64,000 nt of DNA from contig NC_061805.1 in assembly GCF_021462225.1 (NCBI RefSeq), positions 32,381,958 to 32,445,957 of the forward strand, in the 5' to 3' direction. Both the position numbers and the translations under genes were made by a program. The stretch comes from Girardinichthys multiradiatus. Its lineage: Eukaryota > Chordata > Actinopteri > Cyprinodontiformes > Goodeidae. Positions 21,386-34,900 of this stretch are shown here, in pieces. Each line of letters opens with the position of its first letter. Position 1 is the stretch's first letter. The notes below the pieces were generated by a model that made no database searches, had not been told where the DNA came from, and was given only the letters and a program-made list of their open reading frames with translations.

Positions 21386-24300
21386 TTAACTCTGAGAGCC
21401 AGAGTTGGAGTGTGGGATTTCTTCTGATCTGTGGCCTACCATCTCCTGTCCCCACTCATGGTGGCTGGACTCCTGCAGGCCCTGGCCTGTGGTTTCAATG
21501 GGTAGAGCACAGGAGGCGACGGCGGCAAACAGGCAGCAGCAGCAGTACACGGAGAGGGCCAGGTACACTGAAGACTCCAGCATCACCTGCAGCATGGGGG
21601 CCCAGGACATGTAAAATGAATAAACTCATAAAACCAGTGCCCTCTGAATTCTTAGTACTTTTCATTTAGGTGTTACCTGTGCAACAAAGGGAGTGATGAG
21701 GGCACCAACTCTGGCCATTCCACTGCTTGTCCCCAGACCCAATGCTCTGGTTGCTGTTGGATAAACCTGCAGAAAACACGGATCCCCTGGTTCTATTGCC
21801 TTGCCTTCTCTATATTTCACAGTGCAATTTCATAATACAATTTGCTAGAATGTATCACCTCTGGAGTATAAACATAGGCTGCCTGGAAGCCTCCAGAAAT
21901 AAATGCTCTGGCTATGAATATCAACACTGTCATGGACGTTCTGCAAAGGAGAAGCGGGTGTCAGAAGGAGCAGATAAAAATGAATCTACAATGTATAATA
22001 TGTACAAGCAGAATTTACCTCCCAACACATCCATACAGAGGGATGATGCACATAGAGAAGACAAAGAAACACAATGCCATGGTCTTTCTCCGTCCCAGTC
22101 GATCAATAGCCCACAGTGGGACCAGCAGTCCTACAGGAAGTCAGCACAGTTGACGTTTTTTTACTCTTTAATTATGTAATAAATGACGTGGTTAATATTT
22201 ATTAAAGCACAACAATGACAGAGTAAATTATCTCATTGGACTATAATAGGTTTATATGTGATGTTTTAAGATATATTTTTCTCTGCGTGTGATCTTCTTA
22301 AACTACTATTATAAACATACAGGTGCACCTTTTCAAATTAGAAAAACATTGCAAAAGACAAAGTGAGACTCATATAGATTCATTACTCAGAGTAAAATAT
22401 TTTAACAATTTATTTCTGTTAATTTGGATAATCATGGCTTTAAGCTAATGAAACCATGAAATTCAGTTTCTCAAAGAATTAGAATAGTACACCGGACCAA
22501 TAAAAAATTATTTTTAACACAGAAATGTTATTTTATGACCATGACCTGACAGCTGTCCAGCAGACGGTTATTGGCACACTCCGCAAAGAGAATAAGCCAT
22601 AAAATGTTATTGCTAAAGAAGCTGGTCTCTCAAAGAAGGCCGTATGGAAGCATAGTAATGGAAAATTTAGTGGAAGAAAAAGGTGTGGCAGAAAAAGGAG
22701 CACACATGACAGCAATAACCACAGCATTGAGAGGATTGAACGTTTGGCTTATATAGCCTGTATAAGAGTTTGAGGGTAATTCTCAGGGTGTGGGCTGAAG
22801 CCGGTCTCAGAGCTTCCAGAGCCACTCCAAACAGACAATTCAGGGCATGGATTACTACTTTGAAACGATGGACCTCTGGAAATAAAAGTCCCAGAGTCTA
22901 AAGGAAGGATGGTAGAAAATCACTAAATTCAAGCAGCTTCAAGTCCAATGGGAAGTTTTTGTAGTCAGTGATTATTTAAAGACTCATGTCATCTTCTATT
23001 GTTGGCACAGTGGCAAAGTCCAAAGTCACGACAGCCATCTACCAGTAAATTTTAGAGCACTTCATGCTTCACTTTGCTGACAAGTTTTATGGAGGAGCCA
23101 ATGTAATTTTCCAGTAGGACTTTACTCCTGTCCACACAAACTCCATAGATAATCTATGGGGTATTGTCAAGAAGAAGACGAGAGACACCAGAACTAACAT
23201 TGCAGATGACCTGAAGGCCGCTTCCATCACACCTCAGCAGAGCCTGTGTTTAACCTAAAAACTGGGTCTATGTTTAGTATTTTTGCAGTTCTTTTGTATT
23301 GACAAAAAATAAAGAAAATGTCAAATGAGAATGGTGGGTGGTTTAAGAAGACTACCACTTCATACTCATACAAACATACATAATATACTGGATTATAGAT
23401 GCAATTATTAAGTTAAATTATCATATTAGTTATTGTAATGTCTTACAAACTAATTATTTCAATTTTAAACATTTTAAAAACTCTGTCCCAATTTCTATGT
23501 CATTGATGTCAAAACACACTGCAGAGGACACATACATGTAAATAACGTTATAAAATAAACCATGCTTGAGTTATTTACCCGGGAATTCAGATAAAGTGGT
23601 CCAGAGCAGATCTTTATAATCATCAGAATTGAGATATTTACACTCCAAGTTGCATCGGACCTCCTTTTTACCCCCTTTGGACACTAGAGGGAGACATTAA
23701 ACAGTAGCTCTCAGTCAAATGTCTTAACAGGTTTTGGTAATGCTTTTCACAGACACTTTACTTTTTCTAGTTGAGTGAGGACCTCTCTGACTCACTTCCA
23801 CATGCACCTCCTTCCTGAAACAACTCTGTGGTGAGCAGCACTAGTCCGTAGTAAGAGAAGGCGTTTGCAAACCTGCGCTGACAGAGACTCAACTTGAAAT
23901 CAGGCAAAAACGGAGCCTTTTAAAAGTATTCATATCCTTTGACCTTTTCCATATTTTGTTACATTGCAGCCACAAACATTGTGTATTTTGTTTGGATTTA
24001 GTGTTACTGTCCAACACAAAGTATTGCATAACTGTGAAATGGAAGGAAAATGGCTCATGGTTTTAAAAATATTCGAAAACAACGACCTGAAGTGTGGCAT
24101 ATCTTCTTCCTGCCAGCTTACTTTTAATACATTTTAATAAAATCCTGTGTGACCTGTTCATTTCAGCAGTCATGTAATTAGTAAACAGAGTCCACCTGCG
24201 ATTTATTTAATCTCAGTATACATCCAGCTGTTCTGCGAAGGCCAGAGAGGTTGATTAGAGGACATTAGAGAACCAACAGCATCATGAAGACCAAAAAACC

Positions 24301-27300
24301 CAGCAGACAGGCCAGAGAGAAAGTTGTAGAGAAGTTTGAACCAGAGTTAGGTTTTATAACAAAATCCTTTGCTTTGAACATCTCACAGATGACTGTTTTA
24401 ACCATCATCTCAAAATAGAAATGGTATGACACAACTGCAGACATACCAGGACATGGCTGCCCACCTAAACTGACAGGCTGGGAATGGAGAACATTTATTA
24501 GCATTCAGAGACCTATAGTAAGTCTGGAAGACCTTCAGAGATCCACAGCTAAGGTGGGAGGATCTGTTGACAGGCAACTATTAGTCATGCACCCCACACA
24601 TCTAACCTTTATTTTATAACATTTGTTTAGATTTATGCTTTGTGGAAAAGTTTCAAAAAGAAAACTATTGTTGAAAGAAATGTATGGGAAGTCCTGTTAA
24701 AAAAATGTGCTCTGGACAAATGAGACCAAATTCCAATTTTGGCACATGCAGAACTTTCCTGGAAGAAAACCTGTTAGAGACTGCAAAAGACCAAGGTGAA
24801 GGCTCACCTTCCAGCAGAACAGCTAACTGAGCCGGAGTTACTTTGCAAAGAAGACATAAAAATCATTTTATGTGCAAATACAAATGCATGCTACACTTTT
24901 TCAATTTTATTTGTAAACAGCGTTGAAAACCATGCATCTTTCTCTCCACAATTATTCACTACTTTGTGTTTGGGCTATCACATTAAAAATGACAATGAAA
25001 TTGTTGAGACAATTTTGAAGAGGACATTTGGTTGCTTTATCATTTGATTCATTTACCAGATAAACCAGAGCAGAACTGTTGTGCAGCGGAAGTGTGACGA
25101 AAATAAGTCTCGAATCTTCCCCCGGTCTTCCTAATTTGAAAGAACAGACATAGAAGAATAGATGAATGACGGAATGACAAGATGACACAGATGAGAAGAG
25201 TGTAATTGGTATTCACAGCACACATGTCCTGCAAACCCAGACTGTTCTGTACCTGTCTAGCAGCAATAAGTTTCCCTAGAGGCATGGGGACACCGTTCTC
25301 TGTGGCTATACGTTTCAGGGTGGCCAGTGCTTTTTCCTGGTTCCCTGTCAGCACATCATACCGAGCACTCTCTGGCAGCCACTGTAAACAAACGCACACC
25401 AGCAGTAAACATGTCTTTACATAAAGCCACCATACCAGCCTATTAAGCTGTTGTACTTACATAGCACAGAAAGGCAAAAATGAAGAGAGGGATGGTGGAA
25501 AGGCCGAGCAGCCAGCGCCAACCCAGAGTGGGCATCACCAGGATCGCTAGCAGGACTTCAAAAACAGTGCCGATCGCCCAAAAGATCTGAAAAAACAGGA
25601 CGCAAAAGAAGTTAAAGGGAAAAGGGCACTTGTTGAGGTGTGGTAGTGTGGAGCAACTCATACCTCAATTAGTAAGATGCACGTAGCCCTGGATCTCATA
25701 GGAAGAAACTCAGCATACAGGGTCACCCTCATAAAAATAAGAAACCACAGTGTAAATACCAACTCGGTTTATTAGTTTTATTGTTGCTTTTAGAACTGTG
25801 ATGTGAGGTACTTACGACTGCGGTGCCCCTCCTATACCGAAGCCCACCAGCGCACGGAGGACCAGGATCCACCCGTAAATGGGTGCAAATGCACTCATGA
25901 GGCCGTAGAACATGGTCCAAAGCACGCTCAGTGTCAAGCCCTGTTAGTGGATATTATCAGCATTTTATTTTACATACAGCCTGTCCTGTTATAAATGTAA
26001 ATCATGTTGTGGGATATTTCCATAACCTTACATTTAAAAACTTAAAAGCACTGTCACAAGCACAAATACACATGCGGTGCCTGGCAAAAGTATTCAAAAG
26101 CATTTGTGTTACACAACATTTTCAGGGGAACTCACCATTTTTCTGCCATATTTATCAGATATATTTCCCCAAAGAGAAGAGCTGATCATCATCCCAATGA
26201 ACACTGCCTGTATCAATTATAGAAAACATAATTAGTATTTAGCGTGAGCAGGGTTTGTAGGTCATGCACAGTTTGATGTCTCTGTAGTCTTGGTGAACTA
26301 CAGTTCCCTTATTTCAGCGCTGGCATAATTATTATCAGGATATTTTCATGGTCTGAGTGTAATTGCTTTGTGGGTTTAGGATTAATCTTTCTATATAAAT
26401 CAGGTTTCTCTTTTCATTGGCCTGTCTCAGTTTCTGCAGTTTACTATTACAGTCTTTAGATTTTTTCACAATCCTTACTTTTTGCTTCCCATTTCACTAC
26501 TTGCCTCATATTACCTATTAGCTTATCTGTTACACCTCTGACATTAATATACATGCTCTTTGGTTTTCATGGTTATTTGTCAGGTTATGCAGGTATGTTT
26601 ACCTTCTCTTGTGTAACCTGACCATTCTTTCTTATTTGCCTCCATGGACTCTGTGTTTAGTTACTGAAATCTCCTAAACCAGATTCCTAAGTGTCTGCAT
26701 TTGGGGTCCCCCACCCCACCCCCTCCAATTAGGGGTAAAGGGCATAAGCTCGGAGCTCACAGCTTGTTAACTGTGTTGCTTGACGTTACTCGCAACACTT
26801 TTAGCTTAGAAATTGAACAATTAATATTAACAATAGAAAAGATAAATTTGTCTGTCAATTAATCTATTAGAGGTTTGCCTCACTTGATCTTTTGATTCTT
26901 TTCAAAGACTCATGAAGTTTTCTTTTTTTGAGGGTATATGGTTGAAGAGTTCAGAGTTTATCATAAACAGCCACAATATTTAAGCCTCAATGTAAGATTA
27001 ACAACATAAAAATAGTTTGTTGTAGGAGTTGGCTATCTGTATAGCTTTGCTCATTTTAAAACATAACGTCACATAACTGTCCTGCAAAGAATTTAAATCA
27101 AATATTTATTTTCCATTGATTTTACTGAATTCATTTTGCTTGTTTTGCCAATATTTTAACGATGCACAACGCGTTTGATTGTTTGAATTGTTGGTTGGTG
27201 ACACAAAATCATGTTTTACTGTATAAACCCTCCCTTGGCATATGTTCACATTCAAAGAAAGTAATAAAACGGATCCATATTCAATGGCTTTGCAATGGCA

Positions 27301-29908
27301 CAATGTTACTGACAATATTGCAACTGAATTGGTTTAGTGACAAGGTTAAAGCATACACTGTCTTTAAAAACATGGAAAAGCCGCCTTAGAATATTTCCGA
27401 ACAATCCCCAAAGCTCTTATTCAATTCGATAACCAGCCCATTCATTGGGCACTGCTGGCAGAATCACTTTACAAACTTTAGGAAGTTCTTACCGACGTGA
27501 GCAGTGCCACCTCAAGGCTTGGCAGCCTCCATTCACAATGGAGCTGTGGGGCTAAGATGCTGAGTATCATCATTTCCATGGCATCAGCCATCTGCACAAA
27601 AAGGAAACCCAGATACAATCAGGAAATCAGTGTGGAAGTGGACCAGCTTGCTTGGAGCTTGAGCAATTCTCACCCAGGACAAGCCAGTGAGGATGGAGAG
27701 TTTCCACTGAAATGTACCAAAGCCTATAGCCTCCACAGCATCTTCTACCATGAATGTGTCTGAGAAAATAAGTAAGATTAGAGTATTTTTGTAAAATACT
27801 GCCTAAATTGAATGGCAAAATGTAAGATTTAGAAGAAAGAAGCAGAGCCCTAAGATAATGTACCATCAGTTGGATTGGCAAACTCTCGAGGCACTGGAGG
27901 TCCTTCTGCAAGTGCCACAGACTCCAGATCAGCAGGCTCTGCTGGTCTGACATTCTGCTCTCTGCTTTCGACATCTTCCTCAGACCGTGTGCTCTCACCT
28001 GTGCGACGGAAGCGGACAACACTGCAAAAAAACAAAACATATCATGAATTCTTTTTGTGAAAAAAAGACAAATAAATACTTCAGGTACAGTCATTTTTCT
28101 GCAGCTACTTCTGTAGTTGTTGCTGATACTGTGGTGACAAGTTCTTAAACCACTGGGAAAATTCAGTGCTTCCTATGACAGAGGAGTCCCTTTACTTCAA
28201 ATGTTGACAAAATACACCATTTTTGCTGGACAAAATGTAAAAGATTGCAAGTTCCTTTGTTAGTTATTTATTTTCTGGCAGATTTAGAAATTTTATATTG
28301 AGTCACTCTGTCACCTTAAACATGCTTGGTGGTGATATTCCTCTATCTTTATTAAAGATCACAATGGAAATTCTAAAGAACTTCCTCCTCACCTACGTTT
28401 AACACGCTTTAATGTCATTACAGCAGCTTTCGTCTTCACTGGAGGCCAGAAATACACCAATTTACGATAATAGATGTTATTTATGGTCTAACATTCAGGC
28501 TGTTGATGCACCATTTTGACAATTTTGGTCCAAACTATACCAGAATATTTATTTGCTTTTGCAACAGCTGCACCAGATTCCTCATCTTTAAAACAAATAC
28601 TTAATCAATTAATGGGAAGTTAATTCACTCATTTTTGATAATCGTTTACTACTGTTCAGGGTTGCTGATTATAATATTCACTGTACTGAGATGGGGTAAC
28701 TGAACATGCATGATTGTGGTGAAGTAATGATACTGCAACCTACTTTGCCAACTTTTGTGTCTGTGATGGAAATTATATCAACATCTTCTCTGGCTTTGCC
28801 CTCAATCTTTAAACACTTTGATTATGTGTTGATAATGTTGTTGAAAGGGAGGAATAAACAATGTCAAATAATCAAGGTACAGTTGTTTCCGAAACGTTTC
28901 CAGCTATAACAAAATGTATTGTTTCTTGAAGAGAAGAAAAACAAGCAGGATAATTGAGTTCTGTGTTTGGCGGTGGGTCAGATGAGCTCATGTCAACAGT
29001 GTTAGAGGTGCAAGGTTGATTACAATTGACCATCAGAGGTATTGGCTTTCGTTAAATTAGCCTTTTTTTGGCTATAATTCTGCAAACTGCTGATACTGTG
29101 GTCAAATGAGTGAATCACATCTTGACTTCTAAATGCTGCAGATCTCCTTCCCAAAAATCCTAATAAGAGGTTAAATACCCAGATGGGGTAGATAACCTAT
29201 AATCTTCTCCCACATGCGCAAAATCGATAGTTGCACTTACAAACAATGGAGTGTGCATGTGATGTCTTAATCACAGTAATTACAGAACATGACCTCTATG
29301 CTATGTGAAGCATCAGGGTTACATTCAAGTATGTAAGAGGTTCATGAAGATATCTTTAGGAATGCATAACTGGCAATATTGAATTATTCATGTTCTTTAC
29401 TAACATAAATATGCTAGCAAGCGCATTTACCATATAAAATAGCATTTCATTTTTAAAACTCTAAAACATTTATATCTGGCCTATGCAGTTGTTTAGGAAG
29501 ATGAATCACGCTACTTTAACTGCCCAATCTTCAGTTTAACTGATATATATGCAGACAGGTTTACATAAACCATGTTATGTACTGAGTCATGACAGTAAAC
29601 TCGGCAGCAAGTCTACATCAGTCTGCGAGTCACAGCAAAACGGCTTGTTAATAACTGTATGTACGAAAATGATGTAAACATGTGAGTTAACACAATGACG
29701 ATTATCTTTATGACCCCAAAACTGTGTCCTTTTAGTGTAGGTCTATAGATGAGTGTTGTGTTTGAGGACCTTCAGGCTATTTGTGGTGAGCTAATGAAAC
29801 AAACACGAAGCAGTCAGAGAGCGACGCATCAGGCGGTCACGGCCAAAAATCAGTTATTTAAACGTCTACTCACGGAAGTTGTCTCAGCTGAAACAGGTCA
29901 TCGTCCAT
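21386..29908 (-). CDS. svop: Synaptic vesicle 2-related protein (SVOP), MFS transporter
   Basis: SVOP is a 12-helix major-facilitator protein of synaptic vesicles, related to SV2; its substrate is not established. Sixteen coding exons join in phase: 29908-29874, 28021-27864, 27759-27674, 27591-27493, 26207-26136, 25940-25816, 25727-25664, 25586-25461, 25381-25253, 25130-25057, 23872-23796, 23683-23579, 22130-22019, 21940-21859, 21766-21677 and 21586-21386, giving 544 aa (human about 548). The N-terminus is [12 protein letters not shown], then an acidic cytosolic tail and [11 protein letters not shown] at the start of the MFS fold. Family loop motifs are present: DKYGRK (first half) and DRLGRRK (second half). 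The cytosolic C-terminus ends SNSGSQS. A large luminal loop after helix 7 contains cysteines ([17 protein letters not shown]). Two Tc1 copies sit in introns. Confidence 0.95.
22310..23290 (+). mobile_element. Degenerate Tc1/mariner copy in svop intron
   Basis: It starts with AGGTGCACCTTTTCAAATTAG, resembling a Tc1 terminal repeat. It contains AAGAAGCTGGTCTCTCAAAG and a degraded DDE region (the CTTCATGCTTC and AACTCCATAGATAATCTATG stretches), with many stops and no usable frame. It lies antisense to svop, between the exons at 22130 and 23579. Confidence 0.55.
23905..25040 (+). mobile_element. Degenerate Tc1/mariner copy in svop intron
   Basis: The left arm carries AGTATTCATATCCTTTGACC and CAACACAAAGTATTGCATAA. 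The interior matches the same transposase family (AAGACCAAAAAACCCAGCAG, start of the DNA-binding domain). The right arm has the inverted phrase ACTACTTTGTGTTTGGGC near 24958. The copy occupies most of the intron between the exons at 23872 and 25057. No intact frame remains. Confidence 0.55.
26208..27492 (-). other. svop intron 4, no element resolved
   Basis: This AT-rich intron has a C-rich tract at 26708-26725. No coding block or bounded repeat was recognised. Confidence 0.45.
28022..29873 (-). other. svop intron 1
   Basis: This 1.85-kb intron separates the 12-residue first coding exon from the next exon. It is AT-rich. No conserved block or mobile element was recognised with confidence. 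Confidence 0.5.
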
Positions 29909-30150
29909 TTTTGTATTTTTTTTCCGATGCTCGGTTTGGCCTCATCGCCGTTTACATTATCGCGACGGTCGGCGATTTCAGCACCGAGGAGAGCGACTTT
30001 GTCTGAGGTTTCCACCGACAGCCAATCAGAGGCCGCGCTGGCAGAGCTCAGGAGGATCCACGTGACTGCTAAACAGAGGGGGAGGGAGGGTTGCTCGGAG
30101 GGGGCGCAACCTTCACAGAGAGAGAGAGGGGGGGGGGGGGGATGTCTGTA
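29909..30150 (-). promoter_or_regulatory. svop promoter / 5' UTR region
   Basis: Upstream of the svop start codon the sequence becomes GC- and CpG-rich (GCGACGGTCGGCGATTTC near 29961). It contains an ATTGG/CCAAT pair (GCCAATCAG at 30021) and a purine tract ending in about twelve G residues at 30129-30140. This is consistent with a TATA-less promoter reading to the left. The usp30 start lies about 2 kb away in the opposite direction. Confidence 0.45.
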
Positions 30151-30289
30151 TAAATACAGGATTTATCAGTATCCGAGTTCTACTTTTCCCTTTTCAAAAC
30201 GAGGCAAAATAAAATCGTTTACAAACGGACAAAAGGTGATTAGATATAAACCAAATCACAGATTTAGAATAATGACTAAAACAGAATAC

Positions 30290-31275
30290 AAATAATATTT
30301 CTTGCAAAAGTTTTTACACCCATTGAACCTTTTCTCTTTTTCTCTTCAGCTCGTCCGGAGTTACAATGCATATCTTGGCTGCTCTTCAGTGCTCCTCTTC
30401 TCCAACCAGTTAGTTTAGGTGGGATGGCAAAGTCTTGGTAGGTGTGGGGGCTTCATAGTTTATGCGCATTTTGTCAGCATTTTATATTTTTAAGGGATTT
30501 TGTATGAAATTTACAAGCATTTTGAACGCCTTTTAAAGCAATAATATTCAGAAGAGTTATAGAGACACTACAGTTAAGAAGTTGCTGTATTAGCATCTAA
30601 GGATAAGAAAGTTTAAAAGGTCAGAAGGCATGTGTGGGAAAAGAGAAGACTGAGGAGAAGAGTCACAAAACACTAAAGCTGGCATGATTGAAGATCGGAT
30701 CAACGAGGTGGAGTGAGAGCAGATCCTGGGAAAGCATGCTGTGACACAAGAAGAGTTATGTAGATTTTCTGCACTGAGAGGAGTTTGTTCTGGGAGTGTG
30801 AGGCTGCCTACCAAACAGCGAGACACTTCCAGAGAGCCTCCAATTGATCACGTTTTTGTTGCATCCACTTTACCATTGCAATAATTAATGTGCTTTAGCT
30901 GAGATACCTCATCTTAGCTGTTCTCCAAAAAACTGACATGACTGTCTGCTGTTGCGTTTTTACTCTATTCATTGTCAGATAATGGATTAAACATAGCTCT
31001 ATAAAATGGTCCAAGCTTGGGATATTACCAAGACCTGCTTTTAACTTCTTTACAACTTTCTCGCTGACCTGTCTGCTGTCTTCCTTGGTTTCCATTATGT
31101 CTTATGTCACTAATGTTCCCTAACAAACCTTCATGGAACAACTGGATTTAAACTAAGATTAATTTACACACAGGTGGACCATGCTTACTGATAAAGTACA
31201 CTGAAGTTTAAGGCTGTAGCCTGACAAAAAAACAAAAAACGATTACGAGGTTTAAATATTTTGCAAGGCATCATA
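30290..31275 (-). mobile_element. Degenerate Tc1/mariner copy between svop and usp30
   Basis: On the minus strand the right part encodes METKEDSRQVSEKVVKKLKA, the N-terminal DNA-binding remnant of the same Tc1-like transposase seen elsewhere in the window. The frame then degenerates. The arms at about 30300 (GCAAAAGTTTTTACACCC) and 31255 (TTTAAATATTTTGCAAGGC) resemble an inverted pair. It is not functional. Confidence 0.5.
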
Positions 31276-31529
31276 GTCATAAAAGGGAATAGGTGTAGGG
31301 GTGTTGTTGCTTTTGTCTAGGTTTTTGCTGTTTTAATGACCTGCTGAAGCCTTTGCTTGTTAAACAAGACATGTTCTTAGTGAAAATGATGTCTTTTATG
31401 TTGCAAAAGTTTAAATATATAGTAAAATGAGTAGATACTCCAGCCAACTCCTACAAATTTAAATAATTTTATTCTCACTCACTTAAAACTGTGCACATAT
31501 ATTTATATTATATTGTAGATATGTTTATA

Positions 31530-31625
31530 CTGTTTAATTTGTACTGTATTGCACCGACTACGCCAAAACAAATTCCTTGTATGTCCAAAAACGTACTTGG
31601 CAATAAAGCTATTCTGATTCTGATA
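31530..31625 (+). mobile_element. L2-like LINE 3' tail fragment
   Basis: The phrase ACAAATTCCTTGTATGTCC followed by GGCAATAAAGCTATTCTGAT is the 3' end of a common teleost L2-type LINE, with the usual ATTCTGA tail. No coding part is attached, so this is a severely 5'-truncated copy. Confidence 0.55.
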
Positions 31626-31921
31626 AACACGTTAATAATGCAATCTTCTTTAACAAAATTGGCAATATGAGGAGACAACCTCTCATCCATAGGCCTGCAG
31701 AAGCATTTGTTGTATTTATACAACATTATCAAATAAAATCTGTTTTATCGCATTCAACGATCCATTTTTCTCCAATAGTTAATTCGAGATCTTCTGTATA
31801 GTGAATTCAAATTTGAAGGAACGTCACACTTCATCACGTTTCTTGTTTGTTTGGGTGTGCTCTTGATCGAGTCCGTGTGGAAACAATCTCTTCAGGACGG
31901 TGGTTCCACATGAACACCAGG

Positions 31922-34900
31922 ATGTTGTGGTGCAGACCAGAAAGCTCGGATAAGCTTGTGGGGGAGTTCCTTGGCACAGGACACGCAATCAGGTAAAATC
32001 TCCAAGTAGCACACAAGTTAGTGGCCCGGGTCAGATCTCAGCAGGACAGCTGAGTGTAGGTCAGTAGGCCGCCTCCGTTCGTCTATGGAGAGCGAGCACG
32101 CAGTTTGATTATTGCCTCTAAACCTCATATGTTTACTGACACTTTAACGCACTTGTCTTTATTTTGTGGAAGGCATTTGGATGTTTTACATTTGCACAAT
32201 CGATATATTGTTCGTAGGGGAGCCTGGCCTCGGTGTTGTTGGTAAGTTAGCCTGAAGGCTAAAGCTAGCTCGTCTGTTTACGTTTTGGGTCGTTTTCCCC
32301 CACTGGAAAGATGAGTTAAAACAATATAATCTTAGACAGGACATTTTAAACCTGATAAATGATTTACTAAAGATCGGAGGGTGAGGATAGACTCTGGGTT
32401 GTATGTGATCAACTAGTGATAAACCCGTGATTGTCTGATATTAATAATGACACATGGAAATTAAGATTTAAATCAGGTGTAAAATTTGTGGAGTGACGTT
32501 GAATAGATAATTCACTGAATTTATTTTCTTCATGACAGTTTGTGATCTTTGATACCTTTTTGCTTATTCAAGTCAACCGGATTTCAAAATTCAGAATTTA
32601 TTTTTAAATTTTTGACTTCTAGAAAAACGATTTCACAAAACAACTTGTGTTTTATAGAATCTATATTCAGGCAAGGATAATCTAGTTCTGTTTTAGCAAG
32701 TCTGACCGTGAACTAGAGCTAATCAAAGATAGTCCAGATGCCACGATACCAGTGAAAACATTTATTTTCTTAATGCTTTTAACTTTGGCACTGTGGTATG
32801 AGACTCTTATTGTATGAGTGTAAAAACCACCGCGTTAATGAAATATTTACACAGAAATCTAAAATAAAAATGTACATGATCTGGTTGCTTTTATTTCATA
32901 TAAAAATACACTATCCTTCACTATGCCAACCCTTTTCTATGGCATTTTATTGCAAGGGCTTTAAGTCATAGGAATGTACAGTCAAAGGACTGATTCTAGA
33001 ATTGTGCCGCTCAAGGTGGCAGCAGGTTGGAGTAGCTCTGTTACTCTTGGATTTTTTGGGGACTGTTCCTCTGGTGGTGGATACAGTTGATATTTTTTTT
33101 TTGGACGACTGTCCTCTCCGGTGTCGGATGCTGTGCAGCTTGGAAGATTTTTCTTAATACTTTCTATTTTTGGACATTTGTTATGATGCATTGCCATGGC
33201 AACGGGGTTGTTTCTTACAACCGGGAGCAGCTGATTAATATCTCAAAAGCTCAAATAATACTTCAACTACAACCCCAAATCCCTGATGAGTTGAAAAGCA
33301 CACGACGTGGATGCAGAGCAGGAGCTAAGAGAAGAGAGAGAAGGAGGAAGTTCAAACCATCTCTTCTGTCGATTATGATGGGCAATGTGAGATCGTTGGG
33401 AAACAAGTTGGATGAACTCCAAGCCCTACAAAGGACCCAGCCAGAGTACCGGGCATGCAGTATTATGTGTTTTACTGAGACATGGCTCAGTAAAACTGCA
33501 GGATCATATCCCCAACTCCAGTGTCTCTCTGCCGGGCTTTTTAACCATACGAGCAGACAGAGATTTAAAGAGGAGCGGCAAATGTAAAGGAGGTGGACTG
33601 GCAGTACTTGTGAACAACAGATGGTGTCATCCAGAACATGTAACTGGGAAGTGTCAACTCTGGAGTCCAGATATTGAACTGTTGGCAATAAGTTTTCGTC
33701 CATATTATTTACCCAGAGAGTTCACCAGTGTTATTTAGGCAACAGTTTACGTTCTACCTTCCGCTGTTGCTGACACTGCATGTGATGCCATCAGCTCAGT
33801 TGTTGCTAAACCCCAATGCTTTTGTGGCAATTTCTGGTGATTTTAACCATGCTTCACTCTCTGCTACACTTCCAACGTTTCAACAGTTTGTCAGCTGCTC
33901 TACCAGAGAAAACAAAACGTTGGATTTGTTTTATGCAAATGTCAAGGACTCATACATCTCTACAGCAAGACGTCCTCTAGGGAAATCAGATCATAATCTT
34001 GTTTTTCTCTGCTCGAAATATAAGCCCCTTGTTCAGAGGCAACCTGTAATAAAGAGGACTGTGAGAAAATGGTCACAGGAAGCTGAAGAAGCTCTGCAAG
34101 GTTGCTTTGAGGCTACAGACTGGGACGCACTGTGCCAGCCACATGGAGAGGACATCAATGCCATGACTGAGTGTGTAACCGACTATATAAACTTCTGTGT
34201 GGATAACATTATCCCCACCAGAACCGTGAGATGCTTCCCCAATAACAAACCTTGGATCACCAGTGACCTGAAGGACCTGCTTAACAAGAAAAAAAGAGCC
34301 TTCAGAAAGGGAGACAGAGAATTATTGAGGATTATACAGAAGCAACTTAAAGTCAAGATAAGAGACAGAAAGGAGGTGTACAAGAAGGAGCTGGAGAGCA
34401 AGCTCCAGCAAAACAATATCAGAGATGTGTGGACAGGGATGAAGAAGATCACAGGCTTCAAGCAGAAGGATGATCAGACCGATGAATGTCTGGACAGAGC
34501 CAATGAACTGAACTTATTCTTCAATAGGTCCAGTTCAGAAACAAGCTCAGCATCCTCCTCTCCTGCTCACAGCCAAACAGACATCCCACCTTCCTTTGAC
34601 CCACAGGACCCACAGCTGTCCAGTAACACCTCACATTTTTTATCTTCCACCTCAGCCCTAGACCCTTCTGCTTCTACATGTTTGCCTTCAACCATATCAG
34701 AAGATGCTGATGCTTCCTTTGCTTCCCCCTTCCACCTGTGTGTCTCAAGAAGTCAAGTGAAGATGCAACTGGAGAGACTGAATAGGAATAAGGCTGTAGG
34801 TCCAGATCATGTCAGCCCTAGAGTCCTGAAGGCCTGTGCAGAGCAGCTCTGTGGGATTCTGCAGCACCTCTTCAACCTTAGCCTGGCCCAGAAGAAGGTT

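Noticed and set aside
22571..22756. Possible small gene in the svop intron
   Set aside because: The translation is the degraded DNA-binding part of a Tc1-type transposase.
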